Of a stretch of 64,000 nt of DNA, positions 7,389-16,501 are shown in pieces (the stretch's first letter is position 1; each line of letters starts with the position of its first letter). This DNA is from an uncultured Clostridium sp. (lineage in GTDB: Bacteria > Bacillota > Clostridia > Lachnospirales > Lachnospiraceae). The stretch is from positions 1-64,000 of the forward strand of contig CALAAS010000012.1 in the NCBI GenBank assembly GCA_937885015.1, given 5' to 3'. The position numbers and the translations under genes are program-made. The notes beneath the pieces were generated by a model that was given only the letters and a program-made list of their open reading frames with translations, made no database searches and had not been told where the DNA came from.

Positions 7389-7802
7389 GTGTTGGAGCAG
7401 GCGTATGAAATGCTTTTAACTGGCAGCGTGATTGTGCTGGCTGTACTGGTAATTGCCAGCATGGTTCGTTCTGTTTTGGGACCGGGAATTTCAGATCGGA
7501 TTATTGCCGTAAATATGACGGGAACAATGATTATCATGACCATTGCAATTCTTTCGGTTCACCTGAATGAAAGTTATCTGGTGGATGTGTGCCTGATTTA
7601 TGCGATGATCAGTTTTCTGGCTGTGGTGGTGCTCTGTAAGGTGTATACGGGTGTGTATCTGCAGCGGAAAAAGATGAAAGCAGATTTGAAGGCAATCGAG
7701 GATAACCTGATTCATCAGGAGGAGCATACAGATGTAACGAGTCGGGGAAGAGAAGCGGGAAAAGGATTGGAGGGCGCAGAAAGGGAGGTGCATCAGGAGT
7801 GA
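7389..7802 (+). CDS. mnhF: Antiporter subunit F (MnhF/MrpF)
   Basis: A three-helix membrane subunit of about 137 residues. RSVLGPGISDRIIAVNMTG is the MrpF/PhaF signature, and the conserved Asp in SDRI lies in the helix thought to participate in cation handling. The best start is GTG at 7389 (TTG at 7392 and ATG at 7410 are alternatives) with GGAGG at 7375-7379 inside the preceding gene. A hydrophilic tail of about 45 residues rich in Lys, Glu and His extends beyond the usual family length of about 90. The 3' end overlaps the next gene by 4 bp. Confidence 0.85.
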   Translation: MLEQAYEMLLTGSVIVLAVLVIASMVRSVLGPGISDRIIAVNMTGTMIIMTIAILSVHLNESYLVDVCLIYAMISFLAVVVLCKVYTGVYLQRKKMKADLKAIEDNLIHQEEHTDVTSRGREAGKGLEGAEREVHQE

Positions 7803-8176
7803 TTCTGGAATGGATTCGATTTGTGTCAGCAGCGGGATGTCTGATCACTGGGTTGGTATTTATGGCGCTTTCTGTATTCGGTGTCAACCGGCTGAACCAT
7901 GCGTTAAACCGGATGCATGCAGCAGCCATGGGGGATACGCTTGGGATTCTCTTTGTGTTTGCCGGCCTGATGATTATGCGCGGATTTTCTATGGATGCGC
8001 TGAAATTGTTTCTTGTCATCCTTTTTTTCTGGGTGGCATCTCCGGTCTCGGGCCATATGATCAGCCGTCTGGAGGCTATGACGGATAATGATCTGGGGGA
8101 AATGTTGATTTTGCATTGCCCAGAGGAAGAGAAACCGGCAGGGGAAGAGGAGGCAAAAAAACATGCGGATATTTGA
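7799..8176 (+). CDS. mnhG: Antiporter subunit G (MnhG/MrpG)
   Basis: A three-helix membrane subunit of 125 residues. VFGVNRLNHALNRMHAAAMG followed by DTLGILFVFAGLM is the PhaG/MnhG_YufB signature. The start is GTG at 7799 with GGAGG at 7784-7788. It overlaps mnhF by 4 bp and the MbhD-like gene by 14 bp. An acidic/basic tail (EEEKPAGEEEAKKH) follows the last helix. Confidence 0.87.
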   Translation: MILEWIRFVSAAGCLITGLVFMALSVFGVNRLNHALNRMHAAAMGDTLGILFVFAGLMIMRGFSMDALKLFLVILFFWVASPVSGHMISRLEAMTDNDLGEMLILHCPEEEKPAGEEEAKKHADI

Positions 8177-8435
8177 GGCAATTTTGCTATTGAGTCTGAT
8201 TGTCTGTGCAGTTTCGGTGGCATTTTCCAGGAACCTGTTGACTTCAATTATTATTTTTATGTCCTATAGCTTGATTATGTGTGTGATTTGGGTGCTTTTG
8301 CAGTCGCCGGATCTGGCGATTACAGAAGCGGCGGTGGGGGCCGGAGTGACGAGTATTCTGTTTTTTGTGACGCTGAAGAAAATTCATGCGATTCAGAAGG
8401 GAGACCAGGATGAGCCGAAAAAGGGATCATTATGA
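8163..8435 (+). CDS. MbhD-like (DUF4040) membrane subunit
   Basis: A 90-residue, three-helix protein. QSPDLAITEAAVGAGVTSIL is the DUF4040/MbhD signature found at the C-terminus of long MrpA subunits or as a stand-alone subunit in Mbh, Mbs and some Mrp complexes. The conserved acidic residues in PDLA-x-TEA lie in the proton-path helix. Here it is a separate gene, as in the archaeal membrane-bound hydrogenase layout. It overlaps mnhG and the following gene, so coupling is tight. Confidence 0.8.
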   Translation: MRIFEAILLLSLIVCAVSVAFSRNLLTSIIIFMSYSLIMCVIWVLLQSPDLAITEAAVGAGVTSILFFVTLKKIHAIQKGDQDEPKKGSL

Positions 8436-9387
8436 GGAAAGCCGTTGGAGAAAATTTGAAAGCTGGATGAGCGGAGAAATGGATCCTCTGGAGCATGGCA
8501 TAGAGACAGTGGTTTTTCCGGCTTCCAGGGAGAAGGAGCTGCATAGAGAGAGTGAGGAGACCTTTCGAGCTGGAACAGAAGGTGCAGGAAAGGCCGTACA
8601 GAGGGATCTGGATCGCCGGGGCATTCGCTTTTTTCGGCGATTTTACTGCGTGATGTCTGTGGTTTTATGCCTGAGTCTGATCGCTATTCTTCTTTGGACG
8701 GTGGCTGGACTTCCAGCGTTTGGAGTCGCAGAGAACCCGGCTAATAATGAGGTGCCGGCCCGTTACATTGGCCAGGGACTTGCAGAGACAGGAGCTGTCA
8801 ATATGGTAACAGGAATGATTTTGGATTACCGGGCTTTTGACACCTTTGGGGAATCCTGTGTGCTGTTCATTGCTTCCTGCTGTGTTCTGGCGCTGCTTCG
8901 GATTGATGCAAAGGACGGGAATGAGGGCCTGCATCGAATGACAGAGGAAAATGACCGTTTGTTCGAACCGAAAAATGATGTGATTTTACAGAAATGTGCT
9001 TCTGTGCTGGTGCCGGTTATTTTTTTGTTTGGGATTTATATTGTACTGAATGGACACCTGTCACCAGGAGGGGGATTTTCTGGCGGTGCGGTGTTGGGAT
9101 CTGGTCTGATTCTATACCTGAATGCCTTTGGATTTCAGAAGACAGAGCGTTTTTTTACGGAAAAGGTATTTCAGCGGGTTACACTGGCGGCTTTAAGTTT
9201 TTACTGCCTTGCCAAGAGCTACTCTTTTTTCACGGGGGCAAATCATCTGGAGAGTGGGATTCCCCTTGGAGAACCGGGGGCGATTTTAAGCAGCGGCCTG
9301 ATTTTGCCGCTGAATATTTGTGTGGGCCTGGTGGTGGCCTGCACCATGTATGCGTTTTATACACTGTTTCGAAAGGGAGGAATGTAG
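8410..9387 (+). CDS. mnhB: MbhE-like/MnhB fusion subunit of the antiporter
   Basis: A 325-residue protein joining two modules. After a charged 75-residue N-terminal extension and one membrane helix comes ETGAVNMVTGMILDYRAFD and TFGESCVLFIASC, the MbhE-like module. From about residue 195, PVIFLFGIYIVLNGHLSPGGG and FSGGAVLGSG are the MnhB/MrpB signature. In most Mrp operons these are either part of MrpA and a separate MrpB, or separate small genes. The start at 8410 (MSRKRDHYEE) lies inside the MbhD-like gene; an ATG at 8386 is less likely. The charged N-terminal extension has no assignment. Confidence 0.82.
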   Translation: MSRKRDHYEESRWRKFESWMSGEMDPLEHGIETVVFPASREKELHRESEETFRAGTEGAGKAVQRDLDRRGIRFFRRFYCVMSVVLCLSLIAILLWTVAGLPAFGVAENPANNEVPARYIGQGLAETGAVNMVTGMILDYRAFDTFGESCVLFIASCCVLALLRIDAKDGNEGLHRMTEENDRLFEPKNDVILQKCASVLVPVIFLFGIYIVLNGHLSPGGGFSGGAVLGSGLILYLNAFGFQKTERFFTEKVFQRVTLAALSFYCLAKSYSFFTGANHLESGIPLGEPGAILSSGLILPLNICVGLVVACTMYAFYTLFRKGGM

Positions 9388-9388
9388 A

Positions 9389-9778
9389 ATGGCGGAACGT
9401 CTCTTTCTGAACATGGAGGCAACGGCAGCGGTTATTCTGTTCGGAATCGGATTTACAATGCTGCTTTTGCATCAGAATCTGATTAAGAAAATTATGGGAA
9501 TGAATATCATGGATACGGCCGTATATCTGTTTCTGGCGGCCAAAGGATATGTGGAAGGGCGTATGGTTCCCATTGCGGTGGAGGGGGTAACGGAGGTAAC
9601 TGCCTATATCAATCCGGTGCCCAGCGGCCTGGTTTTAACGGGGATTGTAGTATCGGTCAGTACCACAGCCCTGATGCTGGCTCTGACAAAACGTCTATAT
9701 GAAAGGTATGGTTCTCTGGATCTGGATGAGATCCTGATGCTAGCCAGAGAGGAAAATCGGGAGGAGGGCAGAACATGA
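9389..9778 (+). CDS. mnhC: Antiporter subunit C (MnhC/MrpC, NuoK-like)
   Basis: A three-helix protein of 129 residues homologous to NuoK. KKIMGMNIMDTAVYLFL and the VNPxP-like YINPVPSGLVLTGIVVS stretch are the MnhC signature, followed by the helix VSTTALMLALTKRLYERYG. The start at 9389 follows GGAGG at 9376-9380 inside the end of mnhB. It overlaps the next gene by 4 bp (ATGA). Confidence 0.9.
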   Translation: MAERLFLNMEATAAVILFGIGFTMLLLHQNLIKKIMGMNIMDTAVYLFLAAKGYVEGRMVPIAVEGVTEVTAYINPVPSGLVLTGIVVSVSTTALMLALTKRLYERYGSLDLDEILMLAREENREEGRT

Positions 9779-11274
9779 CGCCAGTGCAGAATTTTCCTTT
9801 TTTTTCGATTATGCTGGCTATGTTTTCTGGCATTGCTTCCTCGGTTCTTTCAGGAAAAAGAGCCAGGGATCTGAGCCTTTTTATGATCGGTCTAACCACA
9901 GCCATGTCAGCCTGTGTGCTTGTTTTTTGTCTGCGGACCGGGGAAAGCTATGTATATCAGATGGGCCATTTTCCGGCGCCCTGGGGAAATGAAATCCGAG
10001 CCGGAGTGCTGGAGGGACTGACAGCTCTTCTGTTTGGCGTGGTAATGTTTCTGTCTGTGCTGGGCGGCCTTTTTTATACTGGCAGGGATGTGGAACCATC
10101 CAAGCTGAATCTGTTTTATATCATGATTGATTTGATGCTCAGTTCTCTGCTGGCCCTGGTTTATACCAATGATCTTTTTACGGCCTATGTCTTTGTGGAG
10201 ATCAATACCATTGCCGGATGCGGTTTGATTATGATTCGAATGCGGGAGAGAAGTCTGTCAGCAGCCATCCGTTATATGATTCTGAGTCAGCTGGGAAGTG
10301 GTCTGTTTCTGATCGGTCTCAGCATTCTGTATGATGTAACAGGCCATCTTTTGATGAGTCCGGCCAAGGGGGCGGTTTCTGCTATTCTGGCGGAGGGTGC
10401 CTATGAGATTCCGATGCTTGTAATTTTGGCTGTTGTCAGTGTGGGATTGGCGATTAAAAGCGGCCTGTATCCGTTTCATTATTGGATTCCAGATACCTAT
10501 GGCTATGCGACGCCAACGGCCAGCGCTGTTCTCTCGGGGTTGGTTTCCAAGGGATATATTTTTCTCCTGATTAAGATTTTTTACCGGGTTCTGGGGATGG
10601 AGAATGTGGTGGGCAGCCAGATTGTGAATGTCCTTTATGTATTTGGCATAGCAGGAATGGTCATGGGATCGCTGCACGCCATCTGGGAGCAGGATACCAG
10701 ACGGATGATTGCGTATTCCTCTGTGGCGCAGATTGGTTATATTTATATGGGAATTGGTCTGGGGACCCAGGCCGGAATGGCAGCGGCAGTTTTTCATATT
10801 TTTACCCATTCCGCTACCAAGGCGCTGCTGTTTATCAGTGCGGTGGGCCTTTATGAGGTGTCTGGAGATAAAAAGGATTTCCGGAGTCTGCGCGGCGCAG
10901 CATACCGAAATCCGCTGGCCGGATTCGGTTTTGCGGTGGGGGCACTTTCCATGGTGGGATTTCCCATGCTTTCCGGTTTTATTTCCAAACTTTTGTTTGC
11001 TACGGCGGCGCTCCGGAGTCCGGGGAAAATGATTCTCACATTGCTGGTACTGGCAGTCAGTACGACGCTGAACGCAATTTATTTTTTAAGACTGGTAATT
11101 ACCCTCTATTCCAGACAGAATGTATGCCGGAAAGAAGAGACGGAAACGGAAACAAGAAATTCCTGGAATCTGCGGATTTCGATTTTGTGTTTCATTGGGT
11201 TGAATCTGGTTCTTGGCCTGGCTTCTCAGCCAACTGTGCAGGCGATTGGAGATGGGTTGTCGATGTTTGGATAA
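9775..11274 (+). CDS. Proton-translocating antiporter subunit, MnhD/NuoM-N-like (copy 1)
   Basis: A 499-residue polytopic membrane protein of the proton_antipo_M family, with about 14 predicted helices. Conserved features are FVEINTIAGCGLIMIR (the Glu-bearing helix), AIKSGLYPFHYWIPDTY (the Lys helix with the broken-helix motif) and the later QDTRRMIAYSSVAQIG. It would pump H+ or exchange H+ for Na+/K+ as one antiporter-like module of the complex. It overlaps mnhC by 4 bp. Copies 2-4 follow directly. Confidence 0.88.
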   Translation: MTPVQNFPFFSIMLAMFSGIASSVLSGKRARDLSLFMIGLTTAMSACVLVFCLRTGESYVYQMGHFPAPWGNEIRAGVLEGLTALLFGVVMFLSVLGGLFYTGRDVEPSKLNLFYIMIDLMLSSLLALVYTNDLFTAYVFVEINTIAGCGLIMIRMRERSLSAAIRYMILSQLGSGLFLIGLSILYDVTGHLLMSPAKGAVSAILAEGAYEIPMLVILAVVSVGLAIKSGLYPFHYWIPDTYGYATPTASAVLSGLVSKGYIFLLIKIFYRVLGMENVVGSQIVNVLYVFGIAGMVMGSLHAIWEQDTRRMIAYSSVAQIGYIYMGIGLGTQAGMAAAVFHIFTHSATKALLFISAVGLYEVSGDKKDFRSLRGAAYRNPLAGFGFAVGALSMVGFPMLSGFISKLLFATAALRSPGKMILTLLVLAVSTTLNAIYFLRLVITLYSRQNVCRKEETETETRNSWNLRISILCFIGLNLVLGLASQPTVQAIGDGLSMFG

Positions 11275-11298
11275 AAGAGAGGGAGAGGAGGATATATC

Positions 11299-12801
11299 AT
11301 GGAGGAAAATGGTTGGCTGCTGCTTCCGGTCCTGTTCCCGGTGGCGGCCGGGATTCTTTTGATGGTGCGGCTGAATGTTTGGCAGAAACGGCGCAGCCTG
11401 GTAAACGGTTTTTTTCTGACGGCTTTGGCGGCGGAATGTATATTCATTTTGTTGACAGTAAAAAGCGGCGGAACATTGACCATCTGGAGTGTGACGCCGC
11501 AGATTACGCTGACATTTCAAGTGGATGGTGTAGGACGGCTGTTTGCTGTACTCACAGCGGCTGTCTGGCTTCTGGCGGGACTTCATGCCACAGCCTATAT
11601 GGAGCACCAGCAGGAGGAACGCCGCTTTTTTGGCTTTTATCTGATTGTGGCCGGTGTTCTGACAGCGTTGGATTTTTCCGGGAACCTGATTACCTTTTAT
11701 GTATTTTATGAGCTGATGACTTTGACCTCTTTGCCGCTGGTGCTGCATGAACGGACGAAGGATTCCATCATGGCGGGACTGAAATATCTGTTTTATTCGG
11801 TGGCAGGAGCGTTTCTGGCACTGTTTGGAATTTTCTTTCTGGCCAGTGTGCTGCCGGATCTTTCTTTTCAGCCTGGAGGTGTTGTAACGGGGGCAGTTTT
11901 TAGCGGGCAAGAAGGTCTGTTTCTGGCCGCTGTGTTCTGTATGGTTATTGGGTTTGGAACAAAGGCCGGTATGTTTCCGCTGCACGGCTGGCTTCCGACA
12001 GTCCATCCTGTGGCCCCGGCTCCGGCCAGCGCGGTGCTGTCTGGTATTATTACGAAATCGGGTGTTCTGGCTTTGATCCGGGTAATTTACTTTATTGTGG
12101 GACCGGAGTGGATTCGGGGGACATGGGTGCAGAATATCTGGATTTTTTTGACACTTTTCACGGTGTTTATGGGTTCCATGCTGGCGTACCGGGAGCCGGT
12201 TCTGAAGAAGAGGCTGGCCTATTCTACAGTCAGCCAGGTTTCCTATGTGCTGTTTGGATTAAGCCTTCTGGAGCCGATGGCCTTTGCAGGAGCTCTGTCT
12301 CATGTGGTATTTCACTCTTTGATTAAAAATGCCCTGTTTCTGGCGGCAGGAGCAATCATTGTAACAACCGGTTGGACCAGGGTAGAGCAGATGCGGGGAT
12401 TGGGACGGAGTATGCCGGTCACGCTGGGTTGTTATACTGTGGTTTCTCTGGCCCTGGTGGGGATTCCGCCGGCCAGCGGGTTTGTGAGTAAATGGTATTT
12501 GGCATCGGGAGCCATGGCATCGGGAACCGGAGTTTGGGAATGGATTGGACCTGTGGTGCTTCTGGTCAGCGCCCTCCTGACTGCTGGCTATCTGCTTCCC
12601 CTGACAGTGGATGGATTTTTTCCGGGCCGCGGCTTTGACCAGGGGGAGATACAGGAGCGGGCTGGAGCTTTCCGGGAGCCGGACTGGAGAATGGTGCTTC
12701 CAATCGGAATATTCACAGCCGGGGCGCTCCTGTTTGGATGTTTCCCGGGTGGATTGATGAACTTTTTGGGAAAAATTGCATCTGACGTGCTGGCTGGATA
12801 G
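11299..12801 (+). CDS. Proton-translocating antiporter subunit, MnhD-like (copy 2)
   Basis: A 500-residue proton_antipo_M family protein. Hallmarks are FYVFYELMTLTSLPLVLH (conserved Glu), GFGTKAGMFPLHGWLPTVHP (Lys helix) and KKRLAYSTVSQVSYVLFG. The RBS GGAGAGGAGG precedes the ATG at 11299. The sequence differs enough from copies 1, 3 and 4 that these are old paralogues rather than a recent duplication. A further C-terminal helix follows the core. Confidence 0.88.
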   Translation: MEENGWLLLPVLFPVAAGILLMVRLNVWQKRRSLVNGFFLTALAAECIFILLTVKSGGTLTIWSVTPQITLTFQVDGVGRLFAVLTAAVWLLAGLHATAYMEHQQEERRFFGFYLIVAGVLTALDFSGNLITFYVFYELMTLTSLPLVLHERTKDSIMAGLKYLFYSVAGAFLALFGIFFLASVLPDLSFQPGGVVTGAVFSGQEGLFLAAVFCMVIGFGTKAGMFPLHGWLPTVHPVAPAPASAVLSGIITKSGVLALIRVIYFIVGPEWIRGTWVQNIWIFLTLFTVFMGSMLAYREPVLKKRLAYSTVSQVSYVLFGLSLLEPMAFAGALSHVVFHSLIKNALFLAAGAIIVTTGWTRVEQMRGLGRSMPVTLGCYTVVSLALVGIPPASGFVSKWYLASGAMASGTGVWEWIGPVVLLVSALLTAGYLLPLTVDGFFPGRGFDQGEIQERAGAFREPDWRMVLPIGIFTAGALLFGCFPGGLMNFLGKIASDVLAG

Positions 12802-12878
12802 GAGATGAGAATGGCTGTATTCCAGCGGTATAGAGCTGAAATACAGCGGATAGAGGGCGTATAGTCCAGGAGGAAGAA

Positions 12879-14423
12879 ATGAGTGACAGATTTCTGGCGC
12901 TGCCGGTACTGCTGCCGATTCTTGGAGGACTTTTGCCTTTGTTATGGCAATTGATTTCCGGGAGGAGGATGAGAGAGCGGGCGCTGTACGGATATATTGG
13001 GGGACTGGTGCTGGCGAACAGCCTGTTGGTGGCGGCTTTGCTGGCCAGAGGGCCTGGAAGCAGGCCGGTGGTGCTGTTTTCCCTGTTTGCCGGACTCCGG
13101 GTTGCGTTCCGTCTGGATGCAATGGGGAGTGTCTTTGGCGCTCTCGCCGCTTTTTTGTGGCCGCTTGCCACGCTGTATGCTTTTTCGTATATGGAACAGG
13201 AGGAGAGGAAGGACACCTTTTTCTGTTATTATCTGATGACATATGGGGTAACCATGGGGATTGCCCTGGCAGGTAATCTGGTTACCCTGTATTTGTTTTA
13301 CGAGATGTTGACGCTGGTTACTTTTCCTCTGGTTTTATTTCCCCTTACGAAGGAGGCGGTGCGGGCCAGCCGGAAATATCTCTATTATTCTATTGGCGGT
13401 GCGGCATTTGCTTTTATTGGCCTGGTTTTCGTTTTGGTCTATTCAAAAACCGGGACATCGGACTTTGCTCCGGGCGGGATCCTGATGCTGGCTCAGGCTG
13501 AGGTGAACCGGAATCTGCTCTTGTTTGTTTATGTGTTAGCTTTTTTTGGATTTGGCGTGAAGGCGGCGATATTTCCATTTCACGGCTGGCTTCCGCAGGC
13601 CACGGTGGCGCCGACTCCGGTAACGGCCTTGCTCCACGCAGTGGCAGTGGTAAAATCCGGTGCTTTTGCGATTCTGCGCTTTACGTACTTTAGTTTTGGG
13701 GCCGAATTCCTGCGGGGAACCTGGGCTCAGTGGGTTGTCATGGGGGCGGCGCTTCTGACGATCCTCTATGCCTCTACCATGGCGGTAAGAGAGGTTCACT
13801 GGAAACGGAGACTGGCTTATTCCACGGTCAGCAATCTTTCGTATATTCTGTTTGGCGCAGCGATGATGACTCCCATGGGTCTGGCAGCGGCCTTAAGCCA
13901 TCTGGTGGCCCATGCTTTTATGAAAATTACCTCTTTTTTCTGTGCCGGTGCGGTGATGCACCAGACGGGAAAGCAATATATATATGAGCTGGACGGACTG
14001 GGATACCGGATGCCGGTTACCTTTGGCTGCCTCACGGTGGCCAGCCTTTCCCTGATGGGGATTCCTTTGTTTGCCGGTTTTATCAGCAAATGGAATCTGT
14101 GCCAGGCGGCATTTTCCTGGAGCAGGAACGCGGTGGCAGCGGGGGCAGCCGGCGGCGTTTTGCCGCTTCTTGGTGTGGCTGTGATTCTTTATTCGGCTCT
14201 GATGACAGGGATCTATATGTTGACAGTGCTTTGTCGGGCCTTTGCTCCGAGAAGGACAGGTGAGGAAACTGGGATCCAGGCAGGTGGAAATCAGGGAATG
14301 GAAAAAACGGACTGGAGGATGGCGGTTCCGCTTCTGATATTTGCGGCTGTGATTCTTCTTCTTGGATTTCGGCCCGGCCCGCTTCTTGCATATCTGGGCG
14401 AGATTGGAGGTGCAGTGGGATGA
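12879..14423 (+). CDS. Proton-translocating antiporter subunit, MnhD-like (copy 3)
   Basis: A 514-residue proton_antipo_M family protein. FYEMLTLVTFPLVLFPLTKE gives the Glu helix, FFGFGVKAAIFPFHGWLPQA the Lys helix, and WKRRLAYSTVSNLSYILFG the later conserved segment. An AGGAGGAAGAA site precedes the ATG. The 77-bp gap from copy 2 is the largest inside the operon and holds nothing recognisable. The last codons overlap the next start (ATGATG). Confidence 0.87.
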   Translation: MSDRFLALPVLLPILGGLLPLLWQLISGRRMRERALYGYIGGLVLANSLLVAALLARGPGSRPVVLFSLFAGLRVAFRLDAMGSVFGALAAFLWPLATLYAFSYMEQEERKDTFFCYYLMTYGVTMGIALAGNLVTLYLFYEMLTLVTFPLVLFPLTKEAVRASRKYLYYSIGGAAFAFIGLVFVLVYSKTGTSDFAPGGILMLAQAEVNRNLLLFVYVLAFFGFGVKAAIFPFHGWLPQATVAPTPVTALLHAVAVVKSGAFAILRFTYFSFGAEFLRGTWAQWVVMGAALLTILYASTMAVREVHWKRRLAYSTVSNLSYILFGAAMMTPMGLAAALSHLVAHAFMKITSFFCAGAVMHQTGKQYIYELDGLGYRMPVTFGCLTVASLSLMGIPLFAGFISKWNLCQAAFSWSRNAVAAGAAGGVLPLLGVAVILYSALMTGIYMLTVLCRAFAPRRTGEETGIQAGGNQGMEKTDWRMAVPLLIFAAVILLLGFRPGPLLAYLGEIGGAVG

Positions 14424-16501
14424 TGGAAACGCTGGACATTGCAGTGGCTGGATTTGGAGGGTTTGGACTCCATTTCCAGATGGATGGTTTCCGGCTGGTA
14501 TATACAGCTCTTGCGGTGCTGATGTGGCTGGTGTGCGGGCTGTTTTCCAGGGAATATATGGCTCATTATACTAGAAAGGGAAGATACTATTTCTTTTTCT
14601 GGGTTACCTTTCTGGCTACGGTTGGAGTGTTTCTGTCCGCCAGCCTGTACACCACCTTTCTCTGTTTTGAGACGCTTTCGTTTACCTCCTTTGTCTGGGT
14701 AGCATTTGATGAGGGGCCGGAGAGCCTGCGGGCGGCTGGAACGTACCTGGCGGTGGCAGTAATCGGCGGCCTGGCGCTTCTGATGGGCCTGTTTCTTTTG
14801 TGGGATCTGTTCGGAACGCTGGAGATGGACGCGGTGGCAGCCGGTGCCGGGCAGATTTTACAGGGGAAGAAGGCAGTTTCTTCTGTATTTCGGGAGGCGG
14901 GAGTGCAGGCGGATTTAGGAATGCAGAAACGCTGGGAGCTTTATGCGGCTGGTGGTCTGATGCTGTTTGGCTTTGGAGCAAAGGCTGGCATGTTTCCGCT
15001 GCATATCTGGCTTCCACAGGCGCATCCGGTGGCTCCGGCTCCGGCAAGTGCCCTTCTTTCAGGAATTTTAACCAAGACCGGTGTATTTGGAATCATTTTT
15101 ATTTCGTGCAGGATGTTTCTGGGAGACGGAGCCTGGGGGGGACTGATTGCGGTTTTGGGACTTGTTACGATGTTGGTGGGAGCAGTACTGGCGTTGTTTT
15201 CCATGGATCTGAAGCGGACGCTGGCCTGTTCATCCGTATCACAGATTGGATTTATTTTGACTGGTATCGGAACGGCGGTACTTCTTTCCTGGCTGGGAGA
15301 GGGGTATGGTCTGGCGGCTCGCGGGGTTTTTCTGCATATGATAAATCATTCGCTGCTGAAATTGGTACTCTTTCTCTGCGCAGGAGCGGTGTATCAGAAC
15401 CTGCACCAGCTTAATCTCAATGATATCCGGGGATTTGGGCGCGGAAAGAAACGGCTGATGGTTTCGTTTCTTATGGGGGCGCTGGGAATCAGCGGGGTTC
15501 CTTTCTGGAATGGATATGTGAGCAAGACGCTGCTCCATGAAGGGATTGTGGAGTATGTGGCTGCAATTGGGGCTCAGGGAGGCGGGACGACGGCGGTACT
15601 GGCCGGAAAAGCTGCGGAAGTCCTGTTTCTATTTGCCGGCGGTATGACGGCAGCTTATATGATCAAGCTATTTGTGGCTCTGTTTGTGGAACGCCATCCC
15701 AACCGGCAGCAGGAGTTTGATGCTCTTGGGGATTCTTATATGTCGCCTCTGAGCGGAGCGGTACTTTTGGGGAGCGCGGTGCTCCTGCCGTTTCTTGGCA
15801 TGTTTCCCCACTCTACCATGGATATTCTGGCAAATTTGGGGCAGGGCTTTTTCGGGGTACAGGGACACGGCCATCCAGTGGCCTATCTTTCGGCGGTTAA
15901 TCTGAAGGGCGGCCTGATTTCTCTGGCCGTGGGCCTGTTTCTTTACCTGTTCCTGGTACGGGGGTTCCTGATGCGGGAGGAGAATGGCGTGCGCATCTAT
16001 GTGGACCGTTTTCCTGCCTGGCTGAACCTGGAAACGCTTCTGTACCGTCCGGTTCTTTTGACGATTCTTCCAGGCGTGTGTGGGACGGTGCTTTTCTGGG
16101 TGGATCGCTGGATTGTTGCGGTTCCAGTGCGTGTCTTTTTGACCGCGTCAACGCTGCTGTGCCGTGCCATGGATCAGGCGGCGGATGCGGGAATCTGGCT
16201 GGCGCGCCGAACCACCCACCGTCAATTGGGAGAACCCCATTATCAGACTGGAAGCAACTGGCTGGGAGCGGTTGCCGGCCATACAGAAGATCGGGTAGTC
16301 GGAGTCTGGGACTGTCTGTCAGGAAGGCGGCGGCGCCTGGGACGCCGTCCTTCTTCCGTGGGAATGTTCAAGGCGCGGGAGGCTGGTATAAAAACAGTGC
16401 TGCGTATGGTAGAGGAGAGCTTTTCCTTTGGCCTGATGCTGTTTTGCCTGGGACTCTGTGCGACTCTGGCCTATCTGTTCTGGGCGTTTTTCCATGGATA
16501 G
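14420..16501 (+). CDS. Large NuoL/MnhA-like antiporter subunit (copy 4, with C-terminal extension)
   Basis: A 693-residue membrane protein. The core (about 1-480) has FGFGAKAGMFPLHIWLPQAH and MDLKRTLACSSVSQIGFIL as its Lys-helix and downstream motifs. The 200-residue extension after that includes extra helices (about 490-515, 545-565, 665-690) and a basic soluble stretch with GRRRRLGRRPSS. Such extensions in NuoL and related subunits contribute a long lateral helix. It lacks the MbhD/MbhE domains that a full-length MrpA would carry, because those are encoded upstream. The operon ends here; its last 31 bp overlap tail-to-tail with the MerR gene. Confidence 0.82.
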   Translation: MMETLDIAVAGFGGFGLHFQMDGFRLVYTALAVLMWLVCGLFSREYMAHYTRKGRYYFFFWVTFLATVGVFLSASLYTTFLCFETLSFTSFVWVAFDEGPESLRAAGTYLAVAVIGGLALLMGLFLLWDLFGTLEMDAVAAGAGQILQGKKAVSSVFREAGVQADLGMQKRWELYAAGGLMLFGFGAKAGMFPLHIWLPQAHPVAPAPASALLSGILTKTGVFGIIFISCRMFLGDGAWGGLIAVLGLVTMLVGAVLALFSMDLKRTLACSSVSQIGFILTGIGTAVLLSWLGEGYGLAARGVFLHMINHSLLKLVLFLCAGAVYQNLHQLNLNDIRGFGRGKKRLMVSFLMGALGISGVPFWNGYVSKTLLHEGIVEYVAAIGAQGGGTTAVLAGKAAEVLFLFAGGMTAAYMIKLFVALFVERHPNRQQEFDALGDSYMSPLSGAVLLGSAVLLPFLGMFPHSTMDILANLGQGFFGVQGHGHPVAYLSAVNLKGGLISLAVGLFLYLFLVRGFLMREENGVRIYVDRFPAWLNLETLLYRPVLLTILPGVCGTVLFWVDRWIVAVPVRVFLTASTLLCRAMDQAADAGIWLARRTTHRQLGEPHYQTGSNWLGAVAGHTEDRVVGVWDCLSGRRRRLGRRPSSVGMFKAREAGIKTVLRMVEESFSFGLMLFCLGLCATLAYLFWAFFHG

